From UBA1162 sp049513695 (GTDB lineage Bacteria; Chloroflexota; Dehalococcoidia; GIF9; UBA5629): 19,002 nucleotides of DNA. The notes under the pieces were generated by a model that was not told the origin of the DNA, did no database searches, and saw only the letters and a program-made list of their open reading frames with translations. Of the stretch, positions 1 through 6,729 are shown piece by piece. Position 1 is the first letter of the stretch. Every line of letters begins with the position of its first letter. The DNA is taken from NCBI GenBank assembly GCA_049513695.1, contig JBEKVW010000042.1, positions 1 to 19,002 on the forward strand, read 5' to 3'. The position numbers were made by a program, and so were the translations under genes.

Positions 1-1
1 A

Positions 2-421
2 AGTACGATTAAAGAGCGTACAAAGGTCATGAGAGACCTAAAAAGTTTGGATACTGCACAACTAATACTTGATGGTTTTCTAGTGAATTACAATTATTTT
101 AGACCGCATGAAACGCTGAAAACTACGCCTGCAAATAAGGCACAAGTACAATTTCCTTATGATAATTGGGAGAGTCTTATAAAACACTCAGAAGAAGCCA
201 AAGAGCCGACTTCTGAACCTCATTATCAGCCTATACAGCCACTACCTTTCATAAAGCCCACTCCCATTGAAAGATTACGCATGGAGCAGATGCTTTATAA
301 ACGTAGAAAGTTGGAGACTAAAAGAACGGGCATTCCTTATAAGCCAAAGAGTAAAGGCGGTAGGCATAAATCACCACGGCCTACAATGCAAACCCTTAAT
401 ATGCTTAGGGGTTACAAGTGA
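2..421 (+). CDS. DDE transposase, C-terminal fragment (5' end beyond window)
   Basis: This is the 3' part of an insertion-sequence transposase. The frame is open to the left edge: the residues before the first ATG (position 29) read STIKERTKV and run straight into MRDLKS, so the ATG is internal and the gene starts outside the window. The block KERTKVMRDLKS, followed about 20 residues later by NYNYFRPHETL and TPANKA, is the typical end of the DDE/integrase-core fold of IS6/IS240-like transposases. The catalytic glutamate normally sits just before KxRTKxMR and would lie off the edge. After the domain comes a Pro-rich linker and a strongly basic tail (KRRKLETKR, KPKSKGGRHK). I saw no terminal inverted repeat downstream. 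The exact IS family is not certain. The AT-rich composition matches the next 700 bases and differs from the backbone. Confidence 0.75.
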   Translation, partial: STIKERTKVMRDLKSLDTAQLILDGFLVNYNYFRPHETLKTTPANKAQVQFPYDNWESLIKHSEEAKEPTSEPHYQPIQPLPFIKPTPIERLRMEQMLYKRRKLETKRTGIPYKPKSKGGRHKSPRPTMQTLNMLRGYK

Positions 422-452
422 GTTTAACAAATGAGAACAAACTATACGTGGT

Positions 453-737
453 TTAATAGTGAAAATCTGGGTTGTCTTGGAAATGTGGTAAATCAGACGG
501 ATTTATCGCACATTCGTAATCGTCGGAGATACCAGCATGTCCAATCGTAAAGAGGCATTTCTTACAGAATATGACACAGTTCTTAGCATTCCTTTTTCCC
601 CCCATACTAAATGGGATAAGTGGATGAGGAAACCAATCATATCCTTGGCTAATTGCCTTGAATTCCTTCCCGCATTTTGCACAATGGGAATCTTGTCTGT
701 CCAAGGCTACATCAACTGCCAAGCCTCTAAAACTCAT
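453..737 (-). CDS. small HNH-endonuclease-like protein
   Basis: This 94-residue protein resembles small HNH nuclease domains. A CAKCG knuckle near residues 19-23 is followed by a PHPLIP segment, then GGKRNAKNCVIFCKKC, then IGHAG. That is the usual order: first Cys pair, His-containing strand, GG...N, second Cys pair. Two typical positions differ: HP replaces the HH pair, and the residue after the second Cys pair is Leu instead of His, with a His four residues on. Catalytic activity is therefore doubtful, while zinc binding by the four Cys is plausible. The start is supported by a GGAGG ribosome-binding site about 8 bases before the ATG. The opposite strand is open across the whole gene, but the motif and ribosome site favour this strand. 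It lies in the AT-rich accessory segment beside the transposase, so it may be cargo of a mobile element. Confidence 0.65.
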   Translation of the reverse strand: MSFRGLAVDVALDRQDSHCAKCGKEFKAISQGYDWFPHPLIPFSMGGKRNAKNCVIFCKKCLFTIGHAGISDDYECAINPSDLPHFQDNPDFHY

Positions 738-764
738 GACCTTACCCTCCCAAAATCCAAAATA

Positions 765-1076
765 GTGAAAGACCCTAACGGAGATATATGGGGACTCAAT
801 GGTGATAATGTTAGTTCAGGCATACATATATCGAAGTGGAAACTTAAAAAGCCAAAATACATTGTATTTTTCCAAAGAGCTATTGGTGATGATTTTCAGC
901 ACATGGGTTGCCATAAATCCTTGTATTCCGCCATGAAGCAAGCCACCCAACTCTATTATGATAATCCAGAACTATGTTTAGCTAATATTAGAGAAGCGAA
1001 TATGAAATTATACACTATCAACCAAGATATAGCAGAACCCCCCTCTCCATTGGAGAGGGGGGTTCTTTTTTTCTAA
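765..1076 (+). CDS. hypothetical protein, start uncertain
   Basis: I do not recognise this protein. The plus-strand frame is open from an ATG at 537, but the 537-737 part is antisense to the HNH-like gene and reads like a shadow. The more protein-like part begins near 765, where a GTG is the only in-frame start after the HNH gene; it has no ribosome-binding site. The ATG at 537 has a weak GGAG at 524-527. The sequence is Lys- and aromatic-rich (HISKWKLKKPKYIVFF, then LYSAMKQATQLYYDNPE), with no motif I can name. The last 13 codons are translated from a perfect hairpin (1035-1065) and its T run, giving EPPSPLERGVLFF. This suggests that insertion of a palindromic repeat supplied the present stop codon. 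It may be a decayed or accessory gene. Confidence 0.35.
   Translation: MKDPNGDIWGLNGDNVSSGIHISKWKLKKPKYIVFFQRAIGDDFQHMGCHKSLYSAMKQATQLYYDNPELCLANIREANMKLYTINQDIAEPPSPLERGVLFF
1035..1072 (+). terminator. perfect 14-bp hairpin with T run
   Basis: The arm GAACCCCCCTCTCC (1035-1048) pairs perfectly with 1052-1065 around an ATT loop, and T bases follow at 1066-1072. This has the form of an intrinsic terminator for plus-strand transcription. It lies inside the end of the small ORF above. The form (C-rich tract, CTCTCC, very short loop) also resembles dispersed palindromic repeats that often end small ORFs with PSPLERG-type tails. Terminator or mobile repeat cannot be decided from one copy. Confidence 0.6.
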
Positions 1077-1096
1077 GAGGGAACGAGTTCCCTCTT
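1075..1096. repeat. second perfect inverted repeat next to the terminator
   Basis: AAGAGGGAAC (1075-1084) is the exact reverse complement of 1087-1096, leaving a 2-base centre (a 9-bp stem with a 4-base loop is sterically likelier). It starts 3 bases after the T run of the previous hairpin. Both share GAGGG/CCCTC blocks. Two perfect palindromes in tandem suggest a REP-like or MITE-like element at the edge of the AT-rich segment. Confidence 0.5.
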
Positions 1097-1154
1097 CAAC
1101 GCCTTTTCTCCTTTACTATTGGAGCTTGGAATATTTTTACATCTAAGGTTAATG

Positions 1155-1181
1155 CTGACTTAACAATCTAAGTGGTATAAT
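1155..1181 (+). promoter_or_regulatory. probable sigma70-type promoter of glyS
   Basis: TATAAT is present at 1176-1181 with an upstream TG (TGG then TATAAT), an extended -10 element. The best -35 match is CTGACT at 1155-1160 (4 of 6) with a short 15-base spacer. Transcription would start near 1188, giving a leader of about 27 bases with an AGGAGG ribosome-binding site (1204-1209) before the GTG start at 1215. Confidence 0.55.
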
Positions 1182-1214
1182 TTAGAGTCCTTTGAAATCT
1201 ACCAGGAGGGAACC

Positions 1215-2528
1215 GTGCCGGAAGATACCAAAAAAGTTGATATGGAGAAGATAGTCTCGCTTTGCAAAAGGCGGGGCTTCGTCTTCCAAAGCAGTGAAAT
1301 ATACGGCGGACTGGCCAGTTGCTGGGACTACGGACCGCTGGGCGTCGAACTTAAAAGGAACATTAAGGATTTCTGGTGGAAGAAGGTCGTTCAGGAACGC
1401 GACGACATGGTGGGCATCGACGCCAGCATCATGATGCACCCCAAGGTCTGGGAGGCCAGCGGCCACGTGGCCGGGTTCTCCGACCCGCTGGTGGAATGTA
1501 AAAACTGCCGCATGAGGTTTCGTTCTACGGATATCGATACCTCCGCCTGCCCCAACTGCGGCGGACAGCTTACCGAGCCACGTATGTTCAACCTGATGTT
1601 CAAGACCTTCATGGGCCCGGTAGAGGATGCTGCTTCCATCGTTTACCTGCGGCCGGAGACGGCGCAGGCGCAGTTCGTCAATTTCGACAACGTGCAGTCC
1701 ACCACCCGCAAGAAGCTGCCTTTCGGCATTGCGCAGATAGGCAAGTCCTTCCGCAACGAGATCACAACCGGCAACTTCATCTTCCGCACCCGAGAGTTCG
1801 AACAGATGGAGATCGAGTATTTCGTCAAGCCCGGCAGCGACCAGCAGTGGTTCGATTACTGGGTCAAACAAAGGCTCGACTACTACGTCAGCCTGGGAAT
1901 TAAGAGGGATAACCTGCGCCTCAGAGAGCATGGTAAGGAGGAGCTGGCCCACTATGCCCGGTGCTGCTACGACGTGGAATATAATTTCCCCATTGGCTGG
2001 TCCGAGATCGAGGGCATAGCCAACCGAGGCGACTACGACCTCACACGGCACTCCAAGTTCAGCGGCAAGACGCTGGACTATTTCGATGAAGAGAAAAGCG
2101 AACGCTATGTACCCTACGTGATCGAGCCGTCATCAGGTGTGGACCGCTCCCTGCTGGCCGTACTGTGCGATGCCTACGACGAGGAGCCGGCCGATAAAGA
2201 GACCAGGGTCGTTTTGCATATCAAGCCGGAGATCGCCCCCATCAAAGTGGCGGTGCTGCCGCTCAGCCGCAACGCCAAGCTGCTTCCCAAGTCTAAAGAA
2301 GTGCATGACATGCTGCGGCCGCATTTGATGACGCAGTACGACGATGCGCAGAGCATCGGCAGGCGCTATCGCAGGCAGGATGAGATAGGTACGCCCTTCT
2401 GCGTGACCATCGATTTCGACTCTCTGGATGATAACCAGGTCACCATTCGCGAGAGGGACAGCATGCAGCAGGAAAGGGTGCCGGTCGCTGAATTGCTGGA
2501 CAGGCTGAAATCGAAATTTAGTTTTTAG
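1215..2528 (+). CDS. glyS: glycyl-tRNA synthetase (class II, alpha2 type)
   Basis: This enzyme charges tRNA-Gly with glycine in the cytosol, using ATP. At 437 residues it matches the homodimeric form found in Gram-positives, Chloroflexota, archaea and eukaryotes, not the alpha2-beta2 form. Visible landmarks are the N-terminal GGLASCWDYGPLG segment (31-43); a four-Cys zinc knuckle at C95, C98, C112 and C115; RPETAQAQFVNF (146-157); motif 2 GIAQIGKSFRNEIT (171-184); motif 3 with EPSSGVDRSLLAVL (304-317); and a C-terminal anticodon-binding domain from about residue 335. The GTG start is fixed by AGGAGG 5 bases upstream; an ATG at 1242 would be nine codons later without a better site. It is the first backbone gene after the AT-rich segment and probably heads the operon glyS, sbcD-like, kinase, regulator. 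I am very sure of the identity. Confidence 0.97.
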   Translation: MPEDTKKVDMEKIVSLCKRRGFVFQSSEIYGGLASCWDYGPLGVELKRNIKDFWWKKVVQERDDMVGIDASIMMHPKVWEASGHVAGFSDPLVECKNCRMRFRSTDIDTSACPNCGGQLTEPRMFNLMFKTFMGPVEDAASIVYLRPETAQAQFVNFDNVQSTTRKKLPFGIAQIGKSFRNEITTGNFIFRTREFEQMEIEYFVKPGSDQQWFDYWVKQRLDYYVSLGIKRDNLRLREHGKEELAHYARCCYDVEYNFPIGWSEIEGIANRGDYDLTRHSKFSGKTLDYFDEEKSERYVPYVIEPSSGVDRSLLAVLCDAYDEEPADKETRVVLHIKPEIAPIKVAVLPLSRNAKLLPKSKEVHDMLRPHLMTQYDDAQSIGRRYRRQDEIGTPFCVTIDFDSLDDNQVTIRERDSMQQERVPVAELLDRLKSKFSF

Positions 2529-2555
2529 GGAACCTGCACGCATGGCAGCCAATTA

Positions 2556-3821
2556 ATGAATCGAATTATGAAAATTATACATTTCGCTGATGCTCATATA
2601 GGATTGGAAACTTACGGAGGCATGGACTCCGCCACCGGCCTGAATACGCGTGTCATCGACGAGCTGAAGGCGCTGGACGCGGTTATAGACTTCGCCATCA
2701 GTGATAAGGCCGACCTGGTATTGTTCTGCGGTGATGCTTACAAGAACCGGGAGCCCTCTCCGACCTACCAGAGGGAGTTTGCCAGGAGGATAAGGCGCCT
2801 GTCGGAGGCTAAAATACATACCGTGGCGGTGGTGGGCAACCACGACCTGGCCGGATCGCCGGGCAAGGCCAGCTCGGTGGAGATATTCGATACTCTGGAC
2901 ATCGAATATATCCACGTGGCCAACAAGCCCGGGATATTAAACATCGCGACGGGAAAAGGCGAGATCCAGGTAGCGGTCTTCCCCTGGCCGAGGCGCACCG
3001 CCCTGCTGGCCAGGGAGGATGTGAAAAACCTGGGCATCGGACAGGTGATAGAGCAGCTACAGGATGCCATGGCGGACAAACTGGTGGAGCTGGCAGGGAA
3101 TATAGAACCCTCCAAACCCGCCGTCCTGGCTGCACATGTGGCGGTATCAAGTGCTAAAACAGGCACTGAGAAAAATATGGTGATAGGCAGCGACCCGGTG
3201 GTCATGCTCAGCACCATCGCCAGCCCTGTCTACGACTACATCGCACTGGGACACGTTCACAGGCAACAGGTTTTGAGCGAAACCCCGCCGGTCGTCTATG
3301 CCGGCAGCCTGGAGAGGCTGGATTTTGGTGACGAGGGTGAAGATAAGGGCTTTTATGTAGTGGAGATAAAGCAATCGGGAAAAAAACGGCGGGTCAACTA
3401 TGAGTTCCATAAAATGCAGGCCAGGCGTTTCCTGACGCTGGAAATAGAGGTACCCGATGAGGAAGCCGACCCCACCGGCAGGGTACTGTCTGAAATTGCA
3501 AACAAGTCGGACGATATCGGGGGCGCCATAGTAAGGTTAAAGCTGTCACTGCCCGGCCATCTGGCCTCAACACTAAGGGACGCTGAGATTTTTAAAGCTT
3601 TAAAAGAAGCATATAATGTAAGCATTGCCAGGGATATCAGAAAGGTTTCCAGGAGCCGCGGCGCAGGCTGGATTAACGATACACTGACCCCGCTGGAGGC
3701 CCTGAGAAAATATATGGAGACGCAAAATATTGCGGTTGAAAGGCGTAAGAAGCTGCTTGAATATGGTGAAAAGTTAATCAATGAAAAACTCTCTGCCGAC
3801 AGGGGGACCCATGCAGGATAA
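2556..3821 (+). CDS. SbcD/Mre11-like DNA repair exonuclease subunit
   Basis: This is a metallophosphoesterase of the SbcD/Mre11 nuclease family (421 residues), which trims DNA ends and hairpins, normally with the SbcC/Rad50 ATPase. Metal-site motifs in order are ADAHIG (D12, H14), FCGDAYKNRE (D60), VGNHD (N95, H96, D97), AAHVAVS (H194) and LGHVHRQ (H233, H235). YAGSLERLDFGDEGEDKGF (248-266) is the family signature after the catalytic domain, followed by a cap/C-terminal region. The usual second acidic residue of GDxxD is Lys here (GDAYK). An internal ATG at 2568 (MKIIHFADAHIG) would match the family N-terminus equally well; neither start has a clear ribosome site. It lies 27 bases after glyS, and its 3' end overlaps the kinase gene. 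No sbcC-like gene is in the window, which is unusual because sbcD and sbcC are normally adjacent. Confidence 0.88.
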   Translation: MNRIMKIIHFADAHIGLETYGGMDSATGLNTRVIDELKALDAVIDFAISDKADLVLFCGDAYKNREPSPTYQREFARRIRRLSEAKIHTVAVVGNHDLAGSPGKASSVEIFDTLDIEYIHVANKPGILNIATGKGEIQVAVFPWPRRTALLAREDVKNLGIGQVIEQLQDAMADKLVELAGNIEPSKPAVLAAHVAVSSAKTGTEKNMVIGSDPVVMLSTIASPVYDYIALGHVHRQQVLSETPPVVYAGSLERLDFGDEGEDKGFYVVEIKQSGKKRRVNYEFHKMQARRFLTLEIEVPDEEADPTGRVLSEIANKSDDIGGAIVRLKLSLPGHLASTLRDAEIFKALKEAYNVSIARDIRKVSRSRGAGWINDTLTPLEALRKYMETQNIAVERRKKLLEYGEKLINEKLSADRGTHAG

Positions 3822-5928
3822 AGGCCCCGGTCGCAGGAACAAAGTAAATATCCGGTTTGGCATACGCGACAAGATTCTTATCTCCTTCCTGGCGTTGTCG
3901 CTTATTTCGGTGGGCATCATCAGCTCGCTGGCCCTGCGCTATATAGGTTCGGTGGGTTCTCTGACCAAGCAATACAGCGATACGCTGGGGGAGACCGTCC
4001 AGTCGGTGACTATTGCAGCCCTGGAGGACCAGGGCCGGCGAACTATCTATCAGAAGGCCGACGATGTAGCCCATCAGATCTTTTTTTACCTCCAGTTGCA
4101 TCCCAGCCTGGATGAAGATGCCATGACGAAGGACAACGAGCTGAAGTCCATCGCGGTACAGAGCGTGGGCAGGAGCGGCAATACCAGGGTCTATGATACG
4201 TCCGGCCTAATTCTGTTTAGTCCTGACCCCAAGCAGTTGGGCGCCAACCTCCGCCAGCTTGCGGGAGAGCCGACGTACTACTCGTCGATTTTCGAAAGGA
4301 GCCTGCTGGGTGAGGACGCCTCCGGTTATTATAGCTATAAAGGTGCGTCGGATAACCAGGAACGCACCAAGTATATGTACACGGTCCCGGTACCGGGGAC
4401 AAAGCTGGTAGTGGCTGCTTCCACTTATCTTGATGAATTTTCCTCTGCCGCTGAGGATACCAAGAACCAGATAGCCACTGCCGTCGAGGATATGAGCAAC
4501 CAGGTGGATAAGCAGGCCAAGGAAGCCGAGCTGATATTTATCGGAGTCATTGTCGCCATGGTGGTAGTTGTCTCAGGCATATCCTTCCTGCTGTCGGAAA
4601 CAATTACGCGGCCGGTTATGGCGCTGACCAAGGGTTCGGAGAATATAGGTAAGGGCGAACTTAACTTCACCCTCGACGTGAATACTGGTGACGAGATGCA
4701 GGTACTGGCCGAACAATTCAATGCTATGGGCGCGGCCCTGCAGGAATCTTACAGCAACCTGGAACAGAAGGTGATCGAGCGTACGGAAAAGGAACGTCAG
4801 AGGGCGGAGCAACTGCGTACCATCAACGAGGTCAGCCGTAAGATCAGCTCTATCGTCAACCTGGACGAGCTGCTGGCCTATGTGGGCAACCTGCTCAGGC
4901 AGACCTTCCATTTTTACAACGTAAATATATTCCTATTCGAGCCGAATTCGGGCAAATTGATGCTCAAGACGCTTCATTTCAGCGGGCAGAAAAGCGTTAT
5001 ACCCGTAGGCGTACCCCTTGAAATGGACGAGCAGGGCATCATAGGCAAAGCAGCCAGGTCGGGCGACTATGTCCTGGTTAATGATATGGAGGCCGAGCCG
5101 GAATTTAAAAAAACCGAGCACATGAGCGAGACCAAATCGGAGCTGGCGGTCCCCGTGAAAATGGGTGAGCGGGTGTTGGGTGTACTGGACATCGAAAGCG
5201 CCGATGTAAACGGGTTCGACGAGGCGGATGTTTTCACAGCCCAGACCCTGGCCGACCAGCTTGCTGTAGCTATTGAAAATGCCCGTCTCTACCAGGAAAC
5301 GCGTCAGATGGCGGTTACCGAGGAACGCAACCGCATGGCGCGGGAGATACACGATACGCTGGCGCAGGGCTTCACCGGTATAATATTGCAGCTCGAAGCT
5401 ACGGAGCAGGCGCTGGGGGATACCAATGATGATGTGCAGAGACACCTCAACCAGGCGCGCAGCCTGGCGCGCAAGAGCCTGGCGGAGGCCAGACGCTCCG
5501 TATGGAACCTCAGCCCTCAGGCGCTGGAACAGCTCAGGCTTGACGAGGCCATCAAGCAGGAGGTCGAGAGGTTCAGGCAGGATAATGGCATCGATGCCAA
5601 CTTCACACTCTTCGGGGAGAAGCGCGACCTGCCTCCCGATATGGGCGTTGCCCTCTTCCGCATATGCCAGGAATCGCTGGCCAACATCTCCAAGCATGCG
5701 GAGGCCAGCGAGGTGGGTGTCGTCCTCAGCTTCAACGATTCCGCCGTAGATTTGAGCATCAGAGACAACGGCAAGGGCTTTGACCCGGGGGCTATCAAAA
5801 AACCGGGCAAGAGCGGCTACGGGTTGATAAGCATGCGCGAGAGGGCATTGGGTCAGAAGGGCAACTTCGAGGTCCAGAGCGAAAAGGGAGAAGGCACTAC
5901 CGTCAGGGTTTCAATTCCTCTTGCATAG
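3811..5928 (+). CDS. membrane sensor histidine kinase (Cache-HAMP-GAF-HisKA_3-HATPase)
   Basis: This is a two-component sensor kinase of the NarX/DesK class. Numbered from the in-frame ATG at 3781 (715 residues), it has a first membrane helix at about 31-53; an extracytoplasmic region at 54-248 with a Cache-like pattern (RVYDTSGLILFSPDP, GYYSYKGAS, KYMYTVPVPGTKLVVAAS); a second helix at 250-272; HAMP at 273-325; a coiled-coil linker; GAF at about 358-500; HisKA_3 with phospho-acceptor H524 in EERNRMAREIHDTLAQG; and a HATPase domain with CQESLANISKHA (N box), DNGKGFD (662-668) and GYGLISMRER. I prefer the ATG at 3811 because AGGGGG (3801-3806) precedes it; that start still overlaps the nuclease gene by 11 bases. 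The NarL-type regulator follows 11 bases downstream and is its likely partner. The ligand cannot be read from sequence. Confidence 0.93.
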   Translation: MQDKGPGRRNKVNIRFGIRDKILISFLALSLISVGIISSLALRYIGSVGSLTKQYSDTLGETVQSVTIAALEDQGRRTIYQKADDVAHQIFFYLQLHPSLDEDAMTKDNELKSIAVQSVGRSGNTRVYDTSGLILFSPDPKQLGANLRQLAGEPTYYSSIFERSLLGEDASGYYSYKGASDNQERTKYMYTVPVPGTKLVVAASTYLDEFSSAAEDTKNQIATAVEDMSNQVDKQAKEAELIFIGVIVAMVVVVSGISFLLSETITRPVMALTKGSENIGKGELNFTLDVNTGDEMQVLAEQFNAMGAALQESYSNLEQKVIERTEKERQRAEQLRTINEVSRKISSIVNLDELLAYVGNLLRQTFHFYNVNIFLFEPNSGKLMLKTLHFSGQKSVIPVGVPLEMDEQGIIGKAARSGDYVLVNDMEAEPEFKKTEHMSETKSELAVPVKMGERVLGVLDIESADVNGFDEADVFTAQTLADQLAVAIENARLYQETRQMAVTEERNRMAREIHDTLAQGFTGIILQLEATEQALGDTNDDVQRHLNQARSLARKSLAEARRSVWNLSPQALEQLRLDEAIKQEVERFRQDNGIDANFTLFGEKRDLPPDMGVALFRICQESLANISKHAEASEVGVVLSFNDSAVDLSIRDNGKGFDPGAIKKPGKSGYGLISMRERALGQKGNFEVQSEKGEGTTVRVSIPLA

Positions 5929-5939
5929 GAGGTAAGAGC

Positions 5940-6584
5940 GTGGAGGCAATCAAGATTTTAATTGTAGATGATCACCCGGTTGTAAGGGAAGGTATCTGCT
6001 CCATGCTGAAGCGTGAGCCGGACTTTAAAATAGTCGGTGAAGCCACCAACGGCCTGGAAGCCATAGAAAGGGTACGTGAATTGTCTCCCGACGTAGTGCT
6101 TATGGACCTGCGCATGCCGGAGATGGACGGCGTTGAGGCCATCAGCAAGATCAAGGAAGAGAGACCTGAGGTCAAGTTCATCATATTAACAACCTTTTCC
6201 GACGACGAATATATATTCAAGGGCATTGCCGCAGGGGCAAGGGCATATTTATTGAAAGACGCTCCGCGTGAAGAGCTGTTCAAGGCTATTCGGGCGGTTT
6301 CAAGGGGCGAATCTCTGATCCAGCCGGTAGTTGCTTCCAGGCTGCTGGATAGACTGGCCGAGCTGTCGAAGAAAACACCGTCGGCGGAAATGCTCTCCGA
6401 AAGGGAACTCGAAGTCTTGCGGCTGATGGCCAGTGGAGTATCGAATAGAGATATCGCCGGACAGCTTTCCATCACGCAAAGCACGGTCAAAACACATATA
6501 ACCAGCATCTTTCAGAAGCTCAACGTGACCACGCGTACGGAAGCAGTAACCACCGCTCTCAGAAAAGGCATGATCCAGCTTTAA
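5940..6584 (+). CDS. NarL/LuxR-family response regulator
   Basis: This is the DNA-binding partner of the kinase just upstream (214 residues). The receiver domain (5-120) has acidic residues D10 and D11, phospho-acceptor D56 in VVLMDLRMPEMDG, the switch T84 and K106. A linker leads to a LuxR-type helix-turn-helix (148-213) with the typical SERELEVLRLMASG, NRDIAGQL and STVKTHITSIFQKL. Phosphorylation should promote dimerisation and promoter binding. The start is GTG. A near-perfect AGGAGGT (5927-5933) overlaps the stop codon of the kinase gene and lies 6 bases before the GTG, so the two are translationally linked. It is the last gene before the hairpin at 6614-6643. Its targets are unknown; the neighbouring inverted repeat and palindrome near 6614 and 6780 are candidate sites. 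Confidence 0.95.
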   Translation: MEAIKILIVDDHPVVREGICSMLKREPDFKIVGEATNGLEAIERVRELSPDVVLMDLRMPEMDGVEAISKIKEERPEVKFIILTTFSDDEYIFKGIAAGARAYLLKDAPREELFKAIRAVSRGESLIQPVVASRLLDRLAELSKKTPSAEMLSERELEVLRLMASGVSNRDIAGQLSITQSTVKTHITSIFQKLNVTTRTEAVTTALRKGMIQL

Positions 6585-6613
6585 CCATACTTTAGTATGA
6601 TTTTGTATCATCG

Positions 6614-6644
6614 AAAGGGTTGACCTGACAAGGTCAACCCTTTT
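6614..6644 (+). terminator. 13-bp hairpin ending the kinase-regulator operon
   Basis: AAAGGGTTGACCT (6614-6626) pairs perfectly with 6631-6643 around the loop GACA. The terminal T bases are mostly in the stem and are followed by TATAAAC, so the free U tract is short. It lies 30 bases after the regulator stop codon. It works as a terminator candidate but also overlaps a possible promoter (next entry). Confidence 0.6.
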
Positions 6645-6649
6645 ATAAA
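6620..6649 (+). promoter_or_regulatory. possible promoter of the hydrolase gene inside the inverted repeat
   Basis: TTGACC (6620-6625, 5 of 6 to the -35 consensus) and TATAAA (6644-6649, 5 of 6 to the -10 consensus) are 18 bases apart. The -35 lies in the left arm of the inverted repeat, and the spacer holds the whole right arm. Transcription would start near 6656, leaving a leader of about 74 bases before the hydrolase. Such an arrangement lets the inverted repeat act as an operator. Whether it is used is unknown. Confidence 0.35.
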
Positions 6650-6729
6650 CAAAACCAACCTATCTCCCGATTATACATATACTCCGATTACGTTAAACTT
6701 ACCCCGTCTAACAGGAAAGGTATTTACGC

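Noticed and set aside
1461..1472. 12-bp palindrome (GGCCACGTGGCC) in glyS
   Set aside because: It encodes conserved SGHVAGF residues of the synthetase using GC-rich codons. A chance palindrome of this length is not surprising.
1182..2051. A 289-codon open frame antisense to glyS
   Set aside because: glyS is certain on the plus strand. The antisense frame has no motif and crosses the glyS promoter and ribosome site.
4933..5697. A 254-codon open frame antisense to the GAF/HisKA part of the sensor kinase
   Set aside because: The kinase motifs are unambiguous. The antisense protein shows no domain and no ribosome site was apparent.
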